DNA of 64,000 nucleotides, from contig OY756966.1 of NCBI GenBank assembly GCA_963580455.1, positions 22,137,001 through 22,201,000 on the forward strand. Reading direction: 5' to 3'. This document shows positions 1 through 12,361 of this stretch, in pieces. Every line of letters starts with the position of its first letter. Position 1 is the first letter of the stretch. Source of the DNA: Euonymus europaeus (lineage: Eukaryota > Streptophyta > Magnoliopsida > Celastrales > Celastraceae). The notes beneath the pieces were generated by a model. The model made no database searches. It was not told the origin of the DNA and saw only the letters and a program-made list of their open reading frames with translations. The position numbers and the translations under genes were made by a program.

Positions 1-62
1 AACAGACCATATAGGTGTACATGAATGAAGACTTGCTAATTGGGCTGACACGTGTTGCACAA

Positions 63-897
63 GTAAAGTCTTCTTTTAGATACTGAAAGATTTTGGATTT
101 CTCAATTTGGTCACAAACATATTTTTGTCTTAAGTTAGTAATGAAAAGATTTTTTTTATGTCAAACAGGTCACTTGGTCAGATTTTTGGATTTTCAATTA
201 GTCAACTGTTGATGTGTCACGTTGACCATTAATCCAATGTGCATGCTCTTTTCCGGATTCTCTTTCTATTGAGCTAGAGAGATCCTCTCCTGTCCTTTCC
301 CTAATGGTGATGATATGATGGGGATTCTATTCCCTTTCATTGAACTTAGTTCATTGAGATCAAGGATATCCCTTTCAAAAAAAATGGATCATTTTCTTGC
401 ACTTCATTGATTCAAGTAGCCAAACTCCCTTTCTGCTTTACCTGATTCATTGTCGAGATCTTCCACACTAAACGCATATGTTCAGTGATGAAAGCTCGGA
501 GGGTGTTAAATGAGGTTAGAATCGTGTTCTTTGCTTCATATTCATTTAGTCATTGCCCACTTCGTATTCTTTATGGTTGAGTTTGGTGAAAAGGATTTAG
601 GGAAGAAGACACACGGGAAAGAGAGTGGAAGAGGGTAGAGACAAGTATTCTTTTTTATTTTTGCCACATTAGTATTGTGGAGTAGAAAATGACGTCGTTA
701 GTCTAGCTCGTCAAAATAAATGGTCAACTAACCAGCCGAGCACAAAATTTGTCCAATTTTTAGAAAAATTGACTGAGTGACCTGTTTGACACCAAATAAT
801 AATAATAATCTTTACATTACTAACTTGAAACAAAAAAAAAATTCGGTGATCAAATTGAGAAATTCAAAATCTTTCAGTGACTGAAAGATGACTTTAC
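63..897. mobile_element. Non-autonomous TIR element, long imperfect inverted repeats
   Basis: The segment beginning GTAAAGTC at 63 is mirrored by one ending GACTTTAC at 897. About 130-150 bp of each end can be paired by eye, including a shared CTGAAAGATTTT..ATTTCTCAATTT block, a GTTAGTAATG block and a GTCAAACAGGTCAC block. The interior (about 235-720) has no coding signal I recognise. I could not identify a clean target-site duplication. The long divergent TIRs would fit a Mutator-like MITE; this is inference. Confidence 0.6.
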
Positions 898-2430
898 CCC
901 ATGTGCACTCTAACTAGCAAAGAGACTCTCAAAAGAAACTTTTTTGTGGATTTTGAAAAGTAACTAAAGCATTGCCCTATATAAAATAAATAAAAAAATA
1001 GAAGCTCTTCTCTCTCAGATCATCACCGATCTCCTTGCTAGAGAGAGAGAGAGGGGGGGGGGAAGTCCGGTAGCCTGCTTCTTTGTTTATTTCTGTCCCT
1101 ACTCTTTGAAATACCCCCATGACCGATCTATGAAAAAAAGTCTTTACGCACCACTCCAGCGCATGTAAACTTGCATTCCATGTAAGCATATTGACTCATC
1201 AAAAAAGCTTGAATGCTATAACATTTTCCTAACAATAAAACTGAAGCATTGAAAATAAAGACATTCTAAAGTCCAAACCCAATTACAAGATGGACTTGGC
1301 GCTAAACAACTTCCCAGGCTTGAAAAATTGGATTGGATGTTGGAACTTCATAAGTTGAACTTGATCAGGTTGTAAGACTGCTATAATTATTTTAGGTGTA
1401 ATTATTCCTAAATTCTCTCAAATGAAAGTTTTTCTAAGATTTTATTTTGTATGTCTTTGAGTATTTTAGTGATTCTAAAGCCATCACATAATTTATTTTT
1501 ACTTTTTACAAAAAAATCTTAAATTCTAAATCATAACCCTAAATCCCAAACATAAATTCTAATAACACAGAAAACCCAAAAAAAAATATGATTTTGGGGG
1601 AATAATTATGGTTAATTACCGAAGTAATTATAGCCCCCATTTCAAAACAAAGGAGTGTATTATTGAATGACCAAGATGACCCTTACTATTATTTTTAACA
1701 AAAATATAAATAATTAAGTGAAAATTAATTTATTATTATTTAATTAGATTATTTTAAAATATGCTATTTAATCTTTAATCTTTTGTATCAACCTATTCAA
1801 GTTTTAGGTTTTACTTGACAAATATGAGAGTAGAGGTTTTGAAGTGTTTTATAAAATAGTGGTTTTGAGACTAATAAGAGTATCAGTTTTAGATGAATTA
1901 ATAATAATTTTTAAATCAATCCAGTCCAGTACAGGAGAAAGTATTAAAACACCAATTTTGAAGGTTTTCAAAAATATTAAATTACTATTATGTTAGACAA
2001 TGAATTTTAAAAACCCTCAAAACACCTCAATTTAAGGTGTTTTCAAAACCGGACAAATTAACACTACACTAATTTTGAGGTCTTAAAAATGTAAATAAGT
2101 AAGGATTTTTAAATCCTCTCATTTTCAGTAATTTCCAGTCTTTCAATAGAGCCTTAAAAACTATTATCGAGAGTCGATGCACAATCTAATGATTTATTAT
2201 TATTATTTTTTTAAAATAGAGTCATCATGATTATGTATGCAATAACTCAATAAACCTTCACAAATGTTCCACAAGAAGCCACGCAGGATTTAAGATAGAT
2301 GTGATACAAAAGTTGAATATTTGTATTGATGTAGCAAGTTAAATATGACAATACCAAATACAAAAGCATCTGCCTTAACAAAGAGGTCCTTACAGCCGAT
2401 AAAATACTATAAAACAACGAACTTTTTTAT
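898..2430. other. Intergenic, AT-rich, no gene seen
   Basis: Long AT-rich stretch with frequent stops in all frames. It contains a GA/G-rich simple repeat near 1043-1062 (GAGAGAGAGAG then a G run) and scattered A/T tracts. No splice-flanked coding segment or family resemblance was found. Confidence 0.6.
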
Positions 2431-2516
2431 TATGGACCGGCCTATAAAAATTAGGGAGATTTCAGTGAATTGAAATACAAGTACTATGGACCGGCCTCCA
2501 AATCTCCCTAATTTTT
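2431..2516. repeat. Small hairpin with duplicated TATGGACCGGCCT
   Basis: AAAAATTAGGGAGATTT (2446-2462) is complementary to AAATCTCCCTAATTTTT (2500-2516), which could form a 17 bp stem. The 13-mer TATGGACCGGCCT also occurs twice in direct orientation (2431-2443 and 2485-2497). This is probably the relic of a short inverted-repeat element; no function is assigned. Confidence 0.6.
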
Positions 2517-2872
2517 TTAAGAGAGAAGTGCAGTTGGCTATACTTTTGTAGACTTATTAAGGTTTAAGTCCACCCATAAAACTTATTTGGAAGAGTCCAA
2601 TTCACTACAACTTTTGTATTTTTTTATGAATAAAATTTTAAAACGTTTTCTCTCTTAAAATGTGTGGTAAATTTCAAACAAAATTGCATATTCGAACTTA
2701 GCACGTAAAACTCTCTTTAACAAGACTCATCATCAATAGTTTTTAACGTACTTTTTAATTACATTATTTTTTAAAAACAATTTAATTAGTATGTATTCTA
2801 TTTAATTTTTTTCACTACGGTAACCTAAATTATAAGTATTAAACCCTAAGAATAACGGATTTACTAAACCCT

Positions 2873-3433
2873 GGGCCCGATTGGTTGATGGAATAGAGGA
2901 GGAATAGAGCTGGTTTATGGAATAGAACATTTCATTCCATCATTTGGGTTGATTAATTTTTAGGGAATGGAATCTGTCTCCTCCATTTTGATTCCCACCT
3001 TTTTAGGTGGGAATAGCCAATTCCACATGGAATGGCTTCCCGAATGACAATTTTGACCCTAATTAATATTTTGATAAATTAATATTAATTAATATATTTC
3101 TATTTTATTTTAATTTGTTAATTTTGACTACATTTTGTTTTAATTTGTTAATTATAAAATTTGTTAATTTTGACTGTATTTTGTTTTAATTTGTTAATTA
3201 TATAATTTGTTAATTTTGACTGTATTTTGTTTTAATTTGTTAATTATATATAATTATAAATGTACAAATGAAATATATTGATTATACATAATTATAAAAG
3301 AATGATGACATAATGGATAAAACATAATTTCATTCTTATTCTTAGTTTTACACATACCAAACGTGATAACCACAATCTCATTCTCACTCACATTCTTATT
3401 CCCACTCAAACCATTCTAAAAACCAAACGACCC
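2873..3433. mobile_element. MITE-like insertion into a tandem-repeat unit
   Basis: The ends resemble each other as inverted repeats: GGGCCCGATTGGTTGATGGAAT at the left and, reversed, GGGTCGTTTGGTTTTTAGAATGG at the right. The flanks belong to a repeat unit (CTAAACCCT.. and ..GGACTCGTGTATCG) that occurs uninterrupted just downstream (around 3515-3535 and 3590-3610), giving an apparent empty site. Inside, 3115-3250 holds about three copies of a 46-48 bp AT-rich unit containing ATTTTGACTGTATTTTG. The superfamily (hAT or PIF/Harbinger) was not settled because a clean TSD was not found. Confidence 0.55.
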
Positions 3434-3660
3434 GTTAATGGACTCGTGTATCGTATTGTTTATGTTGTAACATAAACAATAAGTGTTAAACCTTAAAAGA
3501 AATAGATTTGTTAAACCCTAACGGACTCGTGTATCGAATTTTCATATTGTAACCTAAACAATAAGTGTTAAACCCTTAGAAAAACGAATTTGTTAAACCC
3601 TAACAGGCTCGTATATGCTCAGTATATTGATTAAAGCAGTAAGATAATTAATTAAAAGGG
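3434..3660. repeat. Tandem repeat, about 80 bp unit
   Basis: Two and a half diverged copies of a unit containing ATAAGTGTTAAACCCT, GATTTGTTAAACCCTAA and CGGACTCGTGTATCG. A further copy lies to the left of the MITE at 2817-2872, so the array was split by that insertion. Confidence 0.6.
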
Positions 3661-4966
3661 CAAAATTAATATATTTTTTAAATTAATTTTTTTTATTTAA
3701 TATGTACTTTTCTTAAAAGTCTCCAACTTTGTCATAAATTCATAAAATAAAAGTCAAATTAATTAAAAAAATAATAATTATACTTTATTACAAATAAATT
3801 TTAATGATTGACTTTACCCTTAATCATTTTCATAAAGTAAGCATTTCTACAATTTTGTCTATATTGAATTGACTCCAATGAATTGAGCCATAATCCTATT
3901 CGTTATTGAGCCCATATATGATACACCATAAAACGCATCGTTTTATTGGGGAATACACAACGATGGGCGTCCCGAAAAGGACAAGATTACAACGACTATT
4001 CGGCTTCAGGATTATCAGTCCGCAGGACGGCAGGAGCGTAGTCTGTCATAGAGATTAAAGACGATGAAAAAAGGTTTTGAAAGTGTTGTTGGAGATCTGT
4101 AACTGGGTGTGGTGTCAACAATTCCCTTTCTTCTCAGGTAAATCTATCTATCTCTTTCTGCAAGTTTTCTCTAGATAGAAACTTGATTGACGAAAGGAAA
4201 ACTTTTTCTTTAACACTGGAACTTAAAATTCAGCGTCGTAAATTTTCTGGGTTCGTAACGGAGAGTTGAAGAAGTTATTTTTTCTCTCTCTATCGGATGG
4301 AGCCCAATTCCTTATTTCATATATTAGGAGAAGAGCTTTTGTGAGTTTTATCATTACATGCAGAACAGAATTTTAACTTGATTGAGCCTGATTTTATTGT
4401 TAGGGTTTAGTTGGAATTTCCGTATATTTTAGCTAAATTGGAATTTACTACTGGTTAATTGGGCGAAAGCTTGTCGACGATTTTAGTGCGTCGTGCTTAC
4501 TGGTTTGGGCTGGGATAACTGTTGGGATATGCCTGTCTTGGGTCTTCTAAAATTATGCAATGGAATTGAGTACTTGGAGCTCACTCTGCATACGTAAATC
4601 GTATTTGGAATTTTAGGCTGCCGTTTTTTTGGTTGTTGTTCTTTGATAGGAGTAGCACCAGGTAATGACCTCAATGAGCTACCGGGAGTAGGACTGCTCT
4701 TTGTGTGGTTTGAATTTTCAACAGATTATCTATTTGTTTTACATTGCAAAGTAGTTTTCCGTGCATCTTGTGTGTACACTGCACCATTATTTCTCTTTTG
4801 AAATAAGTTATGAAATTTGCATGTGAAGTTTTGATGATTGCAGTCAAAATTGTATCATTCTGATAAAGAAGCTACAAACCTTTGTTGCAATAATAACTTT
4901 AGGAATACGTGGTTGCCAGTTTTATTCTTGCAGTAAGAAGTGTCGTTTCATGCAGTTTGTTTAAAG

Positions 4967-7900
4967 ATGGAAACTGAAGATATGATCAACCTTCCTGCTT
5001 CAAGAAAATCTGACCCTGAAAGTGAGAACAATGAACTTCATGGTACTGATAATGGGAACATTCAAGCTGAATCTCAACCCAGCGATTCTGTAAATGATAA
5101 AGATAAAACTGATGGAAAGAACATGGGGCTTAGGGAAGGTGATATCGGAAGTACTGATAGACATGCTTTACTGGAAACAGATGGGAAGAACATGGGTCTT
5201 AGTGAAGGCAATATCGGAAGTACTGATAGACATGCTTTACTGGAAACACATGGGAAGAACATGGGCCTTAGTGAAGGCGATATCAGAAGTACTGATAGAC
5301 ATGCTTTACTGGAAACAGATGGGAAGAACATGGGTCCTACCGAATGCGATATTGGAAGTACTGATAGACATGCTTTACTGGTTACAGATGGTGATAAGGC
5401 CTTGATGAGCGATTCATCTAGCATGGATATGAGCATTGAATCAGCAGAAGATGTTGCAACAGTGGAAAAATTAGATACCTCCATTTCGGTTGTGCGCCCC
5501 GAAGATGGTTGTTCTGTTATCCAGCATAAAAGCCCCTCCCGCAACCACATGGCTGATGGCACTTGTATCCTTTCATTCCTTTGTCATTGATATTGTACTT
5601 CTATTTTGTTGCATCTTCTCAAATTCTGTTGTTGCACTTTGATTAACTAAAGGAAAAAGTACCTTGATTTCGTTTCCTACTGTTCTACATCTTTGTAACT
5701 GTTTCTTGGGTTGGATCCATTTGTTGCTCCTTCTATAAAATTCATTTTCGATCTTGGGGAAAAAAAACAAAATGTCTCATACTGCAATTTTTTATGATCC
5801 CTGGTCCAAAGTTTTTCTTCATTCAGCATGCCAGTAATAACCGGTGTTAAGAGATCTAGGACGACGTATGATGAACAGCAGCCTTCAGTGCATGTCAAGT
5901 ATGACTTCTTAACAAGGTTAGGCTCAGAGTATTCATCTTTCAATAGAATATCTATTACATATTGAGAAGCCATTTCTAGAGTTTTTATTGATTCACAAGT
6001 AAGGTTCTTAGTTTATTGTTTTGAATTTTTCCAGTGCCAGTAAACGAAAGCTTGAGGAGCTATTGCAGCAGTGGTCAGGGTGGCATGCTCAGCATTGTTC
6101 GTCTCAGGTAAGTCCACTTTTCCCCATCATTTAAAATCACGATTACTGAAATTCTCTTTTGGTATTTCTTAGAAGTTAGGATGCCATCTTAGATATTACA
6201 CAACAACTTTATTATAGTGAAAGTATAACACAATTCTTTTCTTTTTTATGGTATGAATCAAATTTCTGTTCAAAAGTGGTATGAATCTGATGCAGGACGG
6301 ACCAACCCGAGTCCACGGGCTTTCGAGCTCAGAGGCCGCGGCATGGCCCTAGGCCCATCCTGGACCAGATCTGCAGATCATACACCCCAACCCCTGGAGA
6401 ACCAAGGGATGTTGATGCCAAGGATCGAACCCTTGACATCCTTTGACGGGGCAATCCCATCAACCAACTAAGCTGCAGCTTAGTTGGTTGACAGGTTTGT
6501 CTGTCTAAAGGATGTGAGGGTCACGAGTTCGACTCCTCACATCAACATCCCTAGTGGGTTGGGGTGTACGATCTGCAGATCTGGTCCAGGATGGGCCTAG
6601 GGCCATGCCGCGGCCTCTGAGCTCCGAAAAGCCCGTGGACTCGGGTTGGCCAGTCCTGCATCATAAAAGTGCACTTTTATGATGCAGGACGGACCAACCC
6701 GAGTCCACGGGCTTTCGAGCTCAGAGGCCGCGGCATGGCCCTAGGCCCATCCTGGACCAGATCTGCAGATCGTACACCCCAACCCCTGGAGAACCAAGGG
6801 ATGTTGATGCCAAGGATCGAACCCTTGACATCCTTTGACGGGGCAATCCCATCAACCAACTAAGCTGCCCTTGGTTCTCCAGGGGTTGGGGTGTATGATC
6901 TGCAGATCTGGTCCAGGATGGGCCTAGGGCCATGCCGCGGCCTCTGAGCTCGAAAGCCCGTGGACTCGGGTTGGTCCGTCCTGCATCAGAATCAAATAAA
7001 ATTGACTTGTTTCTGTTGATATTTTATTGCCATTTTCTATATCAGGGACATATTTCTTTCCTGAATGATTTATGTGTATGGAACATGTTGTGCAGCCCTT
7101 AGAAACAAATTGTTATAGTATGTAGTGTTTACCCTCCAAGTCATAAGATGTTTTAACATATTATTTATTTGTCTTAAGTGGAAGAAATACTCAACAATGT
7201 GATCAACTATGAACTATTTAGGATCTTTCTTTTAATCTGAACTATCTAGTATTTACGTATTCTAAAATGTGTATGTGCTATATAAATCTAGAATAATTTG
7301 GTCCTGTAGAGGACGTGAAAACTTGTAGGATGAGTCAAATAATAATAAAACATAGACAACTTTAGAAAATTTCAAATTCACAATGCGAAGGATAATGATA
7401 TGATGGGGGGAAAACAATAGAAGAAATAGATGAATGGAAAACTTGCTATGTAGTTTTTTGTAAGATGGCTTGATGAACTGCAAATGAAGCATGAAACAAA
7501 CATTTTACACTGTGTTACTATGATTTATTTTGTTTTCGGTGGGTTGGGGGCTGGGGACTTGATTTATTAATCTAATGCTACATTGTTTGTACTCGATCTT
7601 GAATTTTTTGAACCAAGTGAGTTGGAGGGTATGATAGTGATAAAAACGGTATGAATAAAATGGAAGGGTCATAAATTCACCAAAATTTCTATAAACTTTA
7701 TTTACTTTAGGATTTGTAATGTGATTGCTGGCTTTTTATGTAAAGCTAGGCATGTAGCTGTGAAATGCATGAGATTATTATACCAAATAATATTTTTACT
7801 GAATAATTCACAAATTAATCATATTAAAAAAAATTATGTGAGTTAATTTATGTTTTCATTTACGTTTGTTTAGGTTTCAAATGAAGTGCTGGAGTCTGGT

Positions 7901-10900
7901 GAAGACACATACTTTCCGGCTTTACATTTTGGCTTGGAGAAGTACTCTGCAGTGGTAATGTTTCAATTTCCAACCTATCAACTTCCTTAAGACTAGAGAG
8001 CATGATTTGGATTTATTTTCTAGTTTTTATTTAGATTGTCACCTTGCTTCCCTTGGGCACACACCTACTGCGTTGCACCTTGGAAAATTTGCAATCATGG
8101 CACCTCTATTTGTGCATTTTTCCATTGACAAACACCAAGTTGTATAATGTTGTAACGTTCTTAACTGCCACTACTAATATTTTTTCCCAAAGGACTTGGA
8201 TGAGTCTTGAACCTATGCTTTTTGAAATTTCTTCGTCTCCGACCCCGTCCACTGTGGAGTCTTGTGCATGAGAGTTGTTTATCTTTTTATTCAAGATATC
8301 AATTCCTTGTTTCTATTTTTTTTGTTCTATGAAATTTATGTTATCTATTTATATTTTTTGTATCGTGCAATTTACTGCAATGACACTGGTGTGTAGGTAA
8401 ATATTTTTTGGTGACATATCTGTAAGTGTTTTTTAAAGTTTTTTATTGCTTCTTCTGTTATGTGGATTTGCTCCTATCAACTGCTCTTTCATGTGTAGTC
8501 TTTCTGGATAGACAACCAAACAAGGAAACAGCTGAACAATGGCTTCATTTCTTTGGATAGTCACTCTGTACCTCTTTATGATCGTGGATATGCATTCAGT
8601 CTGAGTTCCGCAGATGGTCCTAGTAATATGGAAGGGTAAATGCTCTTTTGTTATCTGATATAGTGATATGGATAAGTGCTTTTGATATCTGGTCATCTAA
8701 TTGTATATTTTCTGAGTGTTTCTTGTTTAGTTGTATGTTTAATTTAAGGATCATAGTTTTAGTTGTATGTTTGTGTATATAATTTAAGATCATATTTTTA
8801 AGTTTCATTAATAGGAGAGCTGTCGTTTTCTAATTGTGATGTTCCATGTGCGCTTGACTTTTATTGATCCACTTTGGTTGTTAGACTCCGTTTTTGGAAT
8901 TATCAATAAACAAATGCAGAGGTGGCTTAGCTAAAGGATATATTTTTTCTTTTGTTTTTTAACTTTTAAGCATACCCAAGTGAGCATTGTTATTAGTCAG
9001 AAGCTTTGTTAACTTTTACCGATAGAGCTCTATAGTATCAAATTTGCGAGATGAAAATTATTAAATTGACTTGGAGGTTGGAGCAAATTATTTATTAAAG
9101 GGAGGAAAACAGTTGTTAAAACTTGCAAATGGTGTTGAGTTCAACACGTAAAGCCTATGCTGTGCTGAAGCTTTGGTTTACGCCTTATGGGACATGCTGC
9201 ACCTGGTGATAGTCTTTTAGTGAAAAATCATAGAATTAGAATGTTTTGATCTTCTGAAGAAAACCTAACCAACATTCTGTCAATTGTTTTCTTATGTAGC
9301 TCTCTGGTTTCAAGTATCATTCCAGACATATATTAAGTTCACACCCCCCACCCTCCCCCGCCCCCAAGACCACCTTGTGTTTTTATATATTGCTAACATA
9401 CTGGCTTTTATCTTGGCAGTGCCTTGGAGATAATGCTCGATGCTTCTCGCTGTTTCAATTGTGGGTCTTATAGTCATGCCTTGAAGGAATGCCCCAAACC
9501 TCGTGACAATGTTGCTGTTAATAATGCTCGCAAACAACACAAATCTAAACGGAATCAGAATCCTGGGTCGCGCAATCCAACTCGATATTATCAGAGCTCA
9601 ACTGGTGGAAAGTATGATGGCTTAAGACCCGGTGCACTTGATACTGAAACACGGCAACTTTTGGGTCTTGGGGTAAGATCTTTGCAAACTGAAACAGTTT
9701 TTGTTTTGTTTTTCTTTTCAATTATTTTGTGCATCATATGTTTCTTGTTTGTTGAGATTTTAATCTTTGCACAACAACTGTACTTTATAACGGGCAAATT
9801 GAGTTGTTATTTGCTATTACTTATAGAAGAGATGGCACTTACAGGTGCTTAATGGCCAAGAAAGATAGATGCAGCCTCTTGGAATCGTTTGGGATCAAAG
9901 CCCACTATATTGCAATTGGTGTTTGTCACCATGTCTGTTACCTTAGTCAAGTGTAACAGTTCATGTATATATTTGACGTAAAGCCTCAGTCATATGGCAA
10001 TAGTACCTGTAAATATTTTGTGCAACTGTCTCGACTCTTTTTCTTTCCCTGTCTTCTTGGCCAAGAAAGATAGATGCAGCCTCTTGGAATCGTTTGGGAT
10101 CAAAGCCCACATTATTGTAATTGGTGTTTGTCACCATTTCTGTTACCTTAGTCAAGTGTAACAGTCTGTGTATATATTTGACTTGAAGCCTCAGTCATAT
10201 GGCAAGAGTACCTGTAAATATTTTGTGCAACTGTCTCGACTCTTTTCTTTCCCGGTTTTCAAGGAAACGAGTCTTTGTTTTCTACTAAAATATTCTTTAA
10301 AAAGACCAAGCTAGGGTGTTCTCATTTTCATAGAAAAGGAAAACCAGCTGGAAGAGGGCAAAGCAATGAGCCTCTAACATATTTTTCTTGCCTTTGAGCA
10401 TGGGATTCAAATTCTGTGCTTACTGCTTAGTATCACTTTCCAGTCAGATGAAAAATTTGAGCATAGAATGTTTTCTTCTACTTCTTCTTCTTTTTTGTTA
10501 AGATCACTTAAGTTTTTTGAAAACCATTTATCCTATCTAATACTTGAGATGCACTCTTTTCTAATAGCGTCTATATCCTATCCTGAAGTAGCCATTCTAG
10601 TGGAACTTTCGATTATTTGTTCAAGAAAGTAGCCACTTGCATGGATTACTTGTGATGGAGTCATACATGATACATTACAAACATAAACAGTTTATTCTTG
10701 GAAATAATTTAATTGTCCATAATCATGAGTACTGCTCATCCTTTTTACTTGCTATTTTCGTTACAGGAATTTGATCCACCCCCCTGGCTTAACAGAATGC
10801 GGGAAATGGGATATCCTCCAGGATATCTAGGTAAGCATATGATGTCTGCTTATGTTCATTTTCAAGTTCGTATACTGGCAAGAATTTTGGACTACTTGAT

Positions 10901-12361
10901 CGCTGTGTATCTAATTTTGCTCCTTTAGAATTGGAAATTTTTCTTAGTTCTGTCTCCTTCCAGCGCTACCATTTAGCAGTGACCTTGGCCTAATGTTTGA
11001 TTCTTACTTTTAGCCGGGACATGGTCCCAAAATCCCTTTTTGTGTGCTTTATGGTAGTGGATCTGATCTGCTTAATAAGGTTGTAAGGTAACATTTTGTC
11101 AGAGTAATTATACTGTGAATGCTGGCCCAACAATTGGGGGTATGATACAATATTTTATTTTCTGTTTACTTCAGAATAGATTTATGCAAATGCAACTACA
11201 AAGTTCTAGGTTTACCATGCTTAGAGGAGGATTTAGAATGAGGAGATTTTTTAATTAAAATTTGTCTGCACAGTTGGAGAAAATATGATCAGCCAGTTAT
11301 CGTTATATAGACATTTATTTAGGATGTTCTCTGAAGTCTTTGTCCTGAATGCCAATTGACGGCTGCTTTTATTGGAAATCTAGATTTCATATTTTAGTGG
11401 ATAGAAGGTTATCATAAATTTGCTGTCAAGGCATTAGTGCAAGTTTACATGAAATTGGGCACTATGGTGCCTTATTTGTGAACAAAATTCTGATGTTATT
11501 GGAGTTTGGTGCCTTTTTTCTTGTGTCATCTTTTGTCCGTGCTATTCCTCAGTCTTGTGCTAATAAACTACTGCCAATCAAAAGGGACAAGAAATAAGTG
11601 AGATCCCTAGAATGTCAAAGAAGGTAGTTCACTGCAGCTTTTGGTGAGCTGGAATGTACCTTTTCATCTAACCATAACTTGTGTTGACGCATGCAGATCC
11701 GGATGATGAGGATCAGCCATCAGGGATTACAATCTATGGTGACGAGGACATCAAGGCAGAAACAGAAGATGGTGAAGATGGTGAAATTATTGAAAATGTC
11801 AATTCTGAAGAACAGAGGAAAATGACTGTTGAATTTCCTGGAATAAATGCACCAATCCCAGAAAATGCAGATGAAAAACGTTGGGCAGCTGGGCCTTCAA
11901 CAAATTCTGATCTGTCTAGGAAACGTTCGAACCGTACAATAAACTCTTCTTCAGAACCTGTCAGCAGGGGACATTATTACGAGCAAAGGTGGTCAAGGGA
12001 TTTGAGAGACGATGGACCTCCAGGTGTTGACCCATTATTTAGCCCATCTGCATCTAGTTACCCTCCAAGGTACAGTTACCATGATTCTATCTCCACTTCC
12101 TACAGTCCTAGGGATAACATCCAAAGACCAAGAAGCCCTACGATTGAGAGGTCCCAATATGATAGAGGAAGAAGGGTGTACAATGACTTTGCAACCCATG
12201 GATCTTACAATTCCTCACCATACTCATCCTCAAATAGACATAATTCATCAGGGGACCGTGGCTTTCATGCTCATGAAATGCGGGACGGCCCTAATTTTGA
12301 TAGTTCATATCGGAGCAAAGATGAAAGCGACAGTTATCATCGCCGTCATAGTCGGCGGTGA
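4967..12361 (+). CDS. ZCCHC8: ZCCHC8-like zinc-knuckle / PSP-domain protein
   Basis: Eight coding exons: 4967-5564, 5835-5916, 6035-6107, 7874-7954, 8499-8635, 9420-9672, 10767-10830 and 11697-12361. All have GT-AG borders and consistent phase, giving 650 aa. The ATG at 4967 starts METEDMINLP; a 5' UTR intron with donor at 4138 probably precedes it. A conserved N-terminal block lies at about residues 201-251 (GVKRSRTTYDEQQPS, then KRKLEELLQQW). A CCHC knuckle follows (C335, C338, H343, C348), then a PSP domain at about 387-429 (PPPWLNRMREMGYPPGYL). The C-terminus is acidic, then rich in R, S and Y. ZCCHC8 bridges the helicase MTR4/HEN2 and RBM7 in the nuclear exosome-targeting complex and acts in the nucleoplasm; this role is by family. 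The N-terminus has four in-frame 23-residue repeats (separate entry). Confidence 0.9.
5111..5386 (+). repeat. 4 x 69 bp coding minisatellite (23-aa repeat)
   Basis: Four tandem 69 bp units in exon 1 of the ZCCHC8-like gene encode a 23-residue repeat (pattern DGKNMGL.EGDI.STDRHALLET, residues about 49-140). Units 1-3 are nearly identical; unit 4 has PTEC in place of LSEG-like residues. Because 69 is a multiple of 3, every frame open in one unit stays open through the array, which explains overlapping antisense and out-of-frame ORFs here. Confidence 0.9.
6288..6988. mobile_element. Palindromic tRNA-SINE-like foldback element
   Basis: A 701 bp insertion in intron 3 of the ZCCHC8-like gene, flanked by the 5 bp direct repeat GAATC (6283-6287 and 6989-6993). 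The ends are inverted (TGATGCAGGACGG.. and ..CCGTCCTGCATCA). It has four arms: about 6288-6475 (-), 6470-6664 (+), 6680-6867 (-) and 6868-6988 (+, lacking the tRNA part). The arms carry a tRNA-like head with an A-box-like TTAGTTGGTTGA and a B box: GGTTCGATCC on the - strand in arms 1 and 3, and GAGTTCGACTCC in arm 2. The middle (about 6655-6686) is a perfect palindrome around AAAAGTGCACTTTT. The element is far more GC-rich than its surroundings. Open frames inside it are by-products. Confidence 0.8.
9853..10257 (+). repeat. 205 bp tandem duplication in intron 6
   Basis: The block starting TGGCCAAGAAAGATAGATGC at 9853 is repeated at 10058. The copies differ at scattered positions and small indels and end near CGACTCTTTTCTTTCCC. 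It lies inside the intron between coding exons 6 and 7 (9420-9672 and 10767-10830) of the ZCCHC8-like gene and carries no open frame of interest. Confidence 0.85.

Noticed and set aside
5074..5562. A 162-residue open frame antisense to the ZCCHC8-like first coding exon, and a 103-residue frame in the same strand
   Set aside because: Both follow from the 69 bp repeat length, which keeps all frames open; neither has coding character outside the array.
6422..6535. tRNA-like box sequences considered as functional tRNA genes
   Set aside because: No acceptor-stem or full cloverleaf can be built; they are the head of a SINE-like arm.
6253..6933. Open frames on both strands inside the palindromic element
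   Set aside because: They repeat the same translated arm in several orientations and lie within a GC-rich mobile element in an intron.
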